A stretch of DNA of 64,000 nucleotides. Source: Rhynchosporium graminicola (taxonomy: Eukaryota > Ascomycota > Leotiomycetes > Helotiales > Ploettnerulaceae). The stretch covers positions 62,001 to 126,000 of the forward strand of contig FJUW01000060.1 in assembly GCA_900074885.1 (NCBI GenBank), given 5' to 3'. The first letter of the stretch is position 1. The number at the start of each line of letters is the position of its first letter. The notes under the pieces were generated by a model. The model was not told where the DNA came from, did no database searches, and worked only from the letters and a program-made list of their open reading frames with translations. Below are positions 58,748 through 64,000 of the stretch, piece after piece. A program made the position numbers and the translations under genes.

Positions 58748-59039
58748 ATGAAGTTTGGCTACATGACTCCTTTCCCTCCTCCTCGCCATATTCGCTGCTC
58801 CTTTGGTATTTGCAGCGCCACTCTTCGTCATTGAACGATCAACTACAGCCTCAACAACTCTTGGTCTCCAGAAACCGGACACGCCACACCGCGTGAGACA
58901 ACTGGAGCTGGTCTCAAGCAGCGCGGTATTCGGTAGTCATTCTCGTCTCGAAGGTAGAAATGTTTCTCAGAAGGCTGGCAAGGTGATCTTAGGATTCGCG
59001 ATTGCATTTGAAGTCATCATCTTTGCCATTGTATTTTGA
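58748..59039 (+). pseudogene. Small signal-peptide/membrane protein gene with frameshift
   Basis: ATGAAGTTTGGCTACATGAC at 58748 starts a frame (MKFGYM) that ends after 28 codons. One base phase away the sequence reads LLSLLLAIFAAPLVFAAP, an excellent signal-peptide core, and stays open to 59039 with RLEGRNVSQKAGKVILGFAI and a C-terminal hydrophobic segment (VILGFAIAFEVIIFAIVF). A single-base change in the leader would therefore account for the break. The alternative is an upstream exon spliced to the TTTGCAG acceptor at about 58818, in which case the hydrophobic core would be a coincidence. Architecture and position match the other small membrane-protein genes of this run. Confidence 0.5.
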
Positions 59040-59704
59040 AGCATCACAAATTTTCGGGGTACCAAGAAGCCCGCTCGACCTGCGCATCGAGCTAGGGAAT
59101 GTTAAAATGCTAGCTGGGGTGAGAAGAAAATGCCTTCAGCTTTATCAGATCCTACGACTTCTACCAAATGCCTGCAAAAGAAGTGATAATTGCAAGTTCG
59201 TCTTCGTGTATGCTCCCGATCTGCGAGTCCGTGAGGATCTTGAACCTGATGCTTGATACTTGAATCAGAACTCGGCTCAAACCTGTTGAATATCCCCTAT
59301 CTAGGTATGTGTACGATCGTCTGTCGTCATAGGTATACTGCATTTGAAGAATTATGTCCCTTAAAAGAAGAAAAGCCCAGGATATCGTGACTGGCGTCCT
59401 TGAATCATCAAACTTTAAATTGTGCTGCTTCTGAATCATGCCCATTATAGATCTAAGCGAGTCAGCCCTGAAGTCTTGTCCATGCTCAACGATTAGAGTC
59501 AGCATGGCTTGGGAATCAAGGATGTGAATAAGCAGTGTTTTCGAGATATATGAGTGTCCAGTGTCTTTGCTTATCTATAAAGACTTTGTCGAAATAGCCC
59601 ATCGTTTACTTATGCAAAGTACTCGACCTAAGCAACTAAGTATCCCCAAATAACAAAGCTTTCAATCCATTCCTCACAGAGTACCTTTTTGGAGTTCCCT
59701 CGCG
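59040..59704. other. Short gene-free interval
   Basis: About 660 bp without a supported feature. Confidence 0.45.
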
Positions 59705-60254
59705 ATGAAGCTCCCAATCATCCTACTGTATGTTTTCGTGGTAACAGTCAACTCACTCGCCATCGGCGCCCCTACTCTTCGCGATCCCACCTCACGCAGT
59801 TATTCAGCACTACCACCTTGCACACAAACATGCAATACAGAGTAGAGTGGAGCATGCGTCAAAATCTGAAAAGGGGGATGGAACGAGCAAAGGAGACAAA
59901 AAAGAATGGAATGGATTCTTGAAATTAAATTTCAAGCATGGAACAATGTTCGTTATCGTGATGTTTTGCGCGGCTTTGTTTGTGACTCAAATCGGGTGTT
60001 TGATCCTCTTCTATGGGTACAAGTTTCTCATGCCATTTTATCGAAAACATCTGGAAGAGAAGGCAGAGAAGGAAAAGGAAGACGGTGGGAAAGGTGCCAG
60101 TGGACCGGCGAAAATGTTCGACGATTCACCGCCACTCCCGCCCTCGAATTCCACTCAGCCTCTGTGTCGGGATAACGCTCCAATTGACCGTGGTGGTGGT
60201 AATAGTAGAGGTGGGTTTACGTCAGCTTTCAGTGCGGGTGATACTTACAGGTAG
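59705..60254 (+). pseudogene. Small signal-peptide/membrane protein gene in two frames
   Basis: The first frame (59705-59845) begins MKLPIILLYVFVVTVNSLAI, a signal peptide, and stops at a TAG after CTQTCNTE. The second frame, open from about 59770 to 60254, continues HASKSEKGDGTSKGDKKEWN, then a membrane segment (TMFVIVMFCAALFVTQIGCLI) and a cytosolic tail with a charged helix (YRKHLEEKAEKEKED) and a Gly/Ser/Pro-rich end (SAFSAGDTYR). Together they would make one type I membrane protein of about 160-180 residues. I could not find a splice pair that joins them and keeps the whole signal peptide; GTAACA at 59741 with ACAG at about 59839 keeps frame but truncates it. So this is a frameshifted gene or an unusual splice. 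Confidence 0.5.
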
Positions 60255-61881
60255 TGCTCATGGCTTGTAGATGTATAACCCTCGGTCTGGTATCGCGGGA
60301 TACACGCTGAGTAACCATGTAGCTTTTCTAGTTTTTTTGTCAGCGTAATTTGTTGAACTTGTTTCTATGTTTCAGAACTAAAATAATGGAATTCTCATAT
60401 CAGCCACATTTCTCCTTTCTGGCTTAGTATTGGCTTATGGAGTGATTTTCCCATAATAAGCGTTCAGCAAGGCTGGCCGAACTAGTCTACAGCGAAACGA
60501 GCACTTGTTCTTCTTGTAAAGTTCTACAAGCTCTTCGTGACTTTATCTATAATAATAATGATAAGTCTCACAATGTAATACTTAAAGGTGATGTAGTTTT
60601 CAGACGACTTTCCTTAGGTGAAGAGTTTGCTTCCCGCGAGACAATTCTGCCGAGCCTTGTAGACTAAGACTCAATTGTGAGGCAGACAGTCCAACATATT
60701 AAATGATTTATGCTTGTAAGCTTCAGAGAATCTAAAGACTTCCAAGCAGGGATTCTAGAAGACACTGATTTGGGCTACAACCAGGCTCCAAAAATTGAAA
60801 GTAAGTAGCGGAATCGATATCGTTGTAACAATACCTGATTATACCAGAAGGAATACTTGTCTCCCAGTGATCATTAGAAATGAGTAGAAAGCCTATTTTG
60901 AATGAAATTTGAATTATTTTGCGCGGAGAGGCACACAAATACACATCAATTTCTTCAATCGCTCGACTGAAAAGCCCCCTTGTTTCTACCGAAGAACTAT
61001 TCCTGTACTCTTCCATGTACAACAATCCAAAGACACACCAAATCTAACCGTAGCGCTCGGAAAAATAACTGAGGCTGATATGCCTCCTCTTTCTCTTCAT
61101 TATAGCAGTCCTTGCTAGATACATATCATGCAAGCCCGCACGATCCTTGCAAGCCACGACTCTTCCGCAAGCAACCAAGGGAGATCCATTTATTTCGAAA
61201 TGAGGGGCTGCAGACTTGAAGAGCGAATTCAGGCCTTACCAAATTATTTACAGAAGCAAGTACGGAGAGACGAAGAAATTGACGATCGATCAGATAGAGG
61301 GTATTTGTATAGCCGTGATCTTAGAAGTCTTTCAGGTCGTCGTGGTTATGTTGTGATATACAAATGTCAAGAATAGGAACATCTCATATATGGGTGGATC
61401 AAGATAGTTAGTTTATGAAAAGTGCAAGATATACAGCTTTGAAGTTTCTGGCATGCTTGCGGCTACCAAGGCAGTTACTGTTTCGGAAAAATCTTGCAAT
61501 ATAAAAGGTGCATCATATCAAGGTTGATGTCTGCGCATCAATAGGCCCGGAGTCCCGCATGGCATGTGTACAGGCCTGCGGGTGTCCAATTATTCGATTG
61601 CATTGATAGATATTGTTTGCTTGACTGTGTGACTGTCGCACAATGTGTGATTGTATTGTCATACAATATTTTAGCGTGCCTTGACAAGCGAGATGCTTGG
61701 CAAACACGTCCTACCCGCAACCATAAATATTTCTTTGTCACTACAAAGAATTAGCTCAACGCAAAAAACTCGAGACATCGAACATCAATCACATCCTTGA
61801 TCTTGAAAATCTTCAACCTCAACCGAAACGCCTGCGAAGGGCAGCGCATCGCCACCAGCATCCAAATCAACAGCTCTCAGA
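60255..61881. other. Gene-poor interval of ~1.6 kb with a repeat remnant
   Basis: A stretch at about 60590-60680 resembles parts of the tandem array at 40.3-40.4 kb. An 82-codon ATG frame at 61128-61376 (RLEERIQALPNYLQKQVRRD, YLYSRDLRSLSGRRGYVVIY) has no known relative and may be chance. Confidence 0.4.
60570..60680. repeat. Possible dispersed remnant of the tandem-array family
   Basis: GACGACTTTCCTTAGGTGAA resembles GACGACTTTACC...CTTAGATGAA at about 40336-40370, and GCGAGACAATTCTGCCGAGCC resembles CGGAGACGAATTTCCTTAGCC downstream of it, in the same order with a gap. The match is weaker than that at 28490. Confidence 0.4.
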
Positions 61882-62346
61882 ATGCCGGACTCGAAATCAA
61901 CTCCTTTCCTCCTTCTCACCATTCTCACATCGACAGCTCTCAGTCTCTCCATTCCAGCCATACTGCCTCCGATTGCTTCCCTCAAACACGACAAAGAAAG
62001 CAACAAACTACTCGGGGCCGAAGGCATCACCTTTGGCTGTGCAGCTTCACTCGGCATCGGCGCATTGTTCGCATCCATATTCCTAGTTTGGTTTGGCCTA
62101 GTCATCTATCATTCTGCAGCTGCGCTGTTTGTACGCTCAGATGACCTTGAAGAATTGGAAGATGGCAGGGAGCGGAGGCGCAAGGAGAATAGTGGGGACA
62201 AGATGGGGTGGACAAGGAGTTGTACAGCAGGAAGTGTGCTGGGGACTATCTTTGGGTTGATTTTCGCAATTTGGGGAGCTTTGTTTGTGTGGAATATGTT
62301 TGATGCGGTGGGCACCTTGAGGGATTTGGCTGGGTTGGGAGCTTAG
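61882..62346 (+). CDS. Small membrane protein with signal peptide and two hydrophobic segments
   Basis: A single exon of 154 residues. The leader is FLLLTILTSTALSLSIPA. Two membrane segments follow: FGCAASLGIGALFASIFLVW with its extension (FGLVIYHSAAALFV), and VLGTIFGLIFAIWGALFVW. Between them lies a charged loop (DDLEELEDGRERRRKENSGD). No family was recognised. The ATG at 61882 is the first in frame and gives a good leader. It is the last of the run of small plus-strand secretory or membrane proteins starting at 56061, and lies tail-to-tail with the monooxygenase gene, 247 bp apart. Confidence 0.68.
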   Translation: MPDSKSTPFLLLTILTSTALSLSIPAILPPIASLKHDKESNKLLGAEGITFGCAASLGIGALFASIFLVWFGLVIYHSAAALFVRSDDLEELEDGRERRRKENSGDKMGWTRSCTAGSVLGTIFGLIFAIWGALFVWNMFDAVGTLRDLAGLGA

Positions 62347-62593
62347 GAGAGCTTGCTGCTGGTTTGTGACCTTGGGAGAGGATATACATTATGTATCGAC
62401 AGATTGTGGTTTTCAATCGCAGCTTCCATAGACCACCTGACGAGATGTGCTTGTGTTCGGACAGTCCGAAGCCCAACTGTCACATGCCTCCTACCGATAT
62501 GCTAGAGAAGCAGGCAATTATCAACAATATCGAAAAGGAAAAAGGGCGGCACAGTGTGCCAAGAGAGAAAAAGAATCCACAAAACCAGAATAA

Positions 62594-63977
62594 TCAAGCC
62601 TTCTCGGTCTTCCTCGCTTTATAGACATCACCTGTCCTCTCAATCTCTTCCTCCTCACTCTTACCTCTGCCCTCAGCTTCTAGCCTTCGAACCAGAGGCA
62701 ACACTTTCTTGCCAAAATTCTCAATATCCTCTTCGTAATGCAAGAAAGCTAAAAGCATAATGTCGATACCCAAACTCTTCAATAGCAGAATGCGATCCGC
62801 AACCTGCTCCTTCGTACCGATCAACTTAGTCTTGAATCCGTCATTATACTGAACTAGGTCCTCAAACTTGCTGTCTGCCCACATGCCCTTCTTGTCATTT
62901 GTGGAAGAACCAGCTTGCTTAATCGCGTCACCGAAAGCTTCCACGGCCTCTTTATCGGCTTTACCTTGGATTTCGGCAAGAAGCTGGATGGCTTCCTCTT
63001 CGGTGTCCTTGACGATTACAAAGCCATTCACACCAAACCGGACTTCACCCTCTCGACCCGCTTTCGCAGATCTCTCTCTGACATCTGCGATTTGCTCTTG
63101 GAATCCTTCAAGTGTGTTGCCATTCATGAAGTAGTAGTCGCACGCATGTGCGCCATTCTCACGGGCATCGGTGGAATTTCCACCCTGGAAGATCAAGGGA
63201 TGAGGTCGGCCAGGATAGGAGACCGGTTTAGGCGAGAGTGAATAATCGTGGAATTGATAGAAATCACCTTTGTACGTGAACTTATCATTTGTCCAGATCC
63301 CGCGAATACATTCCATAAACTCTCTGCTACGTCTGTAGCGCTCCGCGTGCTCGAGCCACCATTGCCCAATGCTCGTGAACTCGGCTTTAAACCAGCCCGA
63401 GACGACATTGATAGAGATGCGCCCATTGGTGTATTGGTCAATACTGGCAATTTGCTTGGCTGCTAATGCGGGATTCCAAGGGCCCGGCAGGAGGGCCGCG
63501 ATCACATTCAGCTTTTTCGTGGCTTGGGCGAGTGCTTGCGAGAGAGAGACAGGTTCATGTTGGCTTTCCTGAGTTCCTGTTAGTGCCCGAGTTTATATGT
63601 TGCGAATTCGAGTACACTCACAGCCCCATACCCAGCCATGAAGCGAATCATAGTCAAAGCGAATTCGAAGCCAACATTCTCGGCTGTCTGCGCATATCTG
63701 ATATTGGATACGTGGTCCCAGCTACTCATTGTCAGCTGTTGGCCTAGTTGCGAATTGACTGTACATACCCAGTTCTTTGCGGGATCTTGGAAACAACAAG
63801 TCCTCCTGAGACATTCGGAACCCAGTATGCAAACTTTACACGAGCAGGGTCATCATTGATGTCTGAAGCTGCGGTGTATTGCGATACATTCCGGGTTGAG
63901 TTTCCATGGCCATTCTCGGCGGCAGTATAATTGCCATTGGCAGGACCATCAGAAGTTCTTTGTCTTTTAGCCGGCAT
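62594..63977 (-). CDS. SfnG-like FMN-dependent dimethylsulfone monooxygenase
   Basis: Exons 63977-63769, 63721-63622 and 63568-62594 (introns of 47 and 53 nt) encode about 427 residues. The protein is a luciferase-like TIM-barrel monooxygenase close to bacterial SfnG. Motifs are KFAYWVPNVSGGLVVS near the start, GFEFALTMIRFMAGYGAESQ across the second splice, HEPVSLSQAL, VIAALLPGPWNPALAAKQIA, GRISINVVSGWFKAEF, WLEHAERYRRSREFM, GIWT, PHPLIFQGGNS and YYFMNGNT. In bacteria SfnG uses reduced FMN and O2 to cleave dimethylsulfone to methanesulfinate for sulfur supply. The fungal protein has an extra ~45-residue hydrophilic N-terminus (AKRQRTSDG) and a ~60-residue charged C-terminus. The substrate is inferred. 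A separate flavin reductase would be needed and is not encoded here. Confidence 0.9.
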
Positions 63978-64000
63978 ATTGACGATGAGCTACCCTACGA

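Noticed and set aside
1..64000. CRISPR arrays, rRNA genes, bacterial operons or terminators
   Set aside because: None was seen. The gene structure is eukaryotic throughout, and the only regular repeats are the decayed array and microsatellites.

Overview
The window is from a filamentous ascomycete (Pezizomycotina). The evidence is short introns of about 47-93 nt with GT..AG ends and CTRAY-type branch sites, well-spaced monocistronic genes, a Zn(II)2Cys6 regulator, a GH18 chitinase with a GPI-type tail, a deuterolysin, and AT-rich blocks in which old coding sequence carries mostly C-to-T/G-to-A changes, as left by repeat-induced point mutation (RIP). A helotialean (Leotiomycetes) origin is a guess. 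All gene models below were joined by hand; every exon-intron chain given keeps the reading frame exactly.

Left third (0-20.5 kb): a CENP-O/Mcm21 kinetochore gene (-) diverges from an acetyl-CoA transporter gene (+). These are followed by a nine-exon MFS sugar transporter, a four-exon RBR-type E3 ubiquitin ligase, two divergent F-box-like paralogues on the minus strand, and between them a six-exon small secreted protein with a Kex2-type site and a 21-nt microexon.

Middle (20.5-47.9 kb): mostly gene-poor. Its genes are a 1191-residue modular cell-wall chitinase (24.2-28.2 kb) and a Zn2Cys6 transcription factor (33.2-35.4 kb). From about 38 to 48 kb lies a repeat island. It holds a degenerate ~170-200 bp tandem array, an inactivated pogo-like DNA transposon with perfect 24-bp inverted repeats and TA target duplications, a stop-ridden gene relic next to one intact gene of unknown function, and a foldback-like inverted repeat.

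Right third (47.9-64 kb): a DAGK/sphingosine-kinase-like lipid kinase, a membrane-anchored protein that resembles a free-standing deuterolysin propeptide, a complete deuterolysin (M35), a run of five small plus-strand genes or gene remnants encoding signal-peptide plus hydrophobic-segment proteins (two with broken frames), and an SfnG-like FMN-dependent sulfone monooxygenase.

The genes do not form one evident pathway. Several act at the cell surface or outside the cell: chitinase, deuterolysin, small secreted proteins and the sugar transporter. The most unusual items are the lone propeptide-like protein near the protease, the small membrane-protein run, the chitinase with two Apple-like modules, and the decayed tandem repeat with relatives elsewhere in the window.
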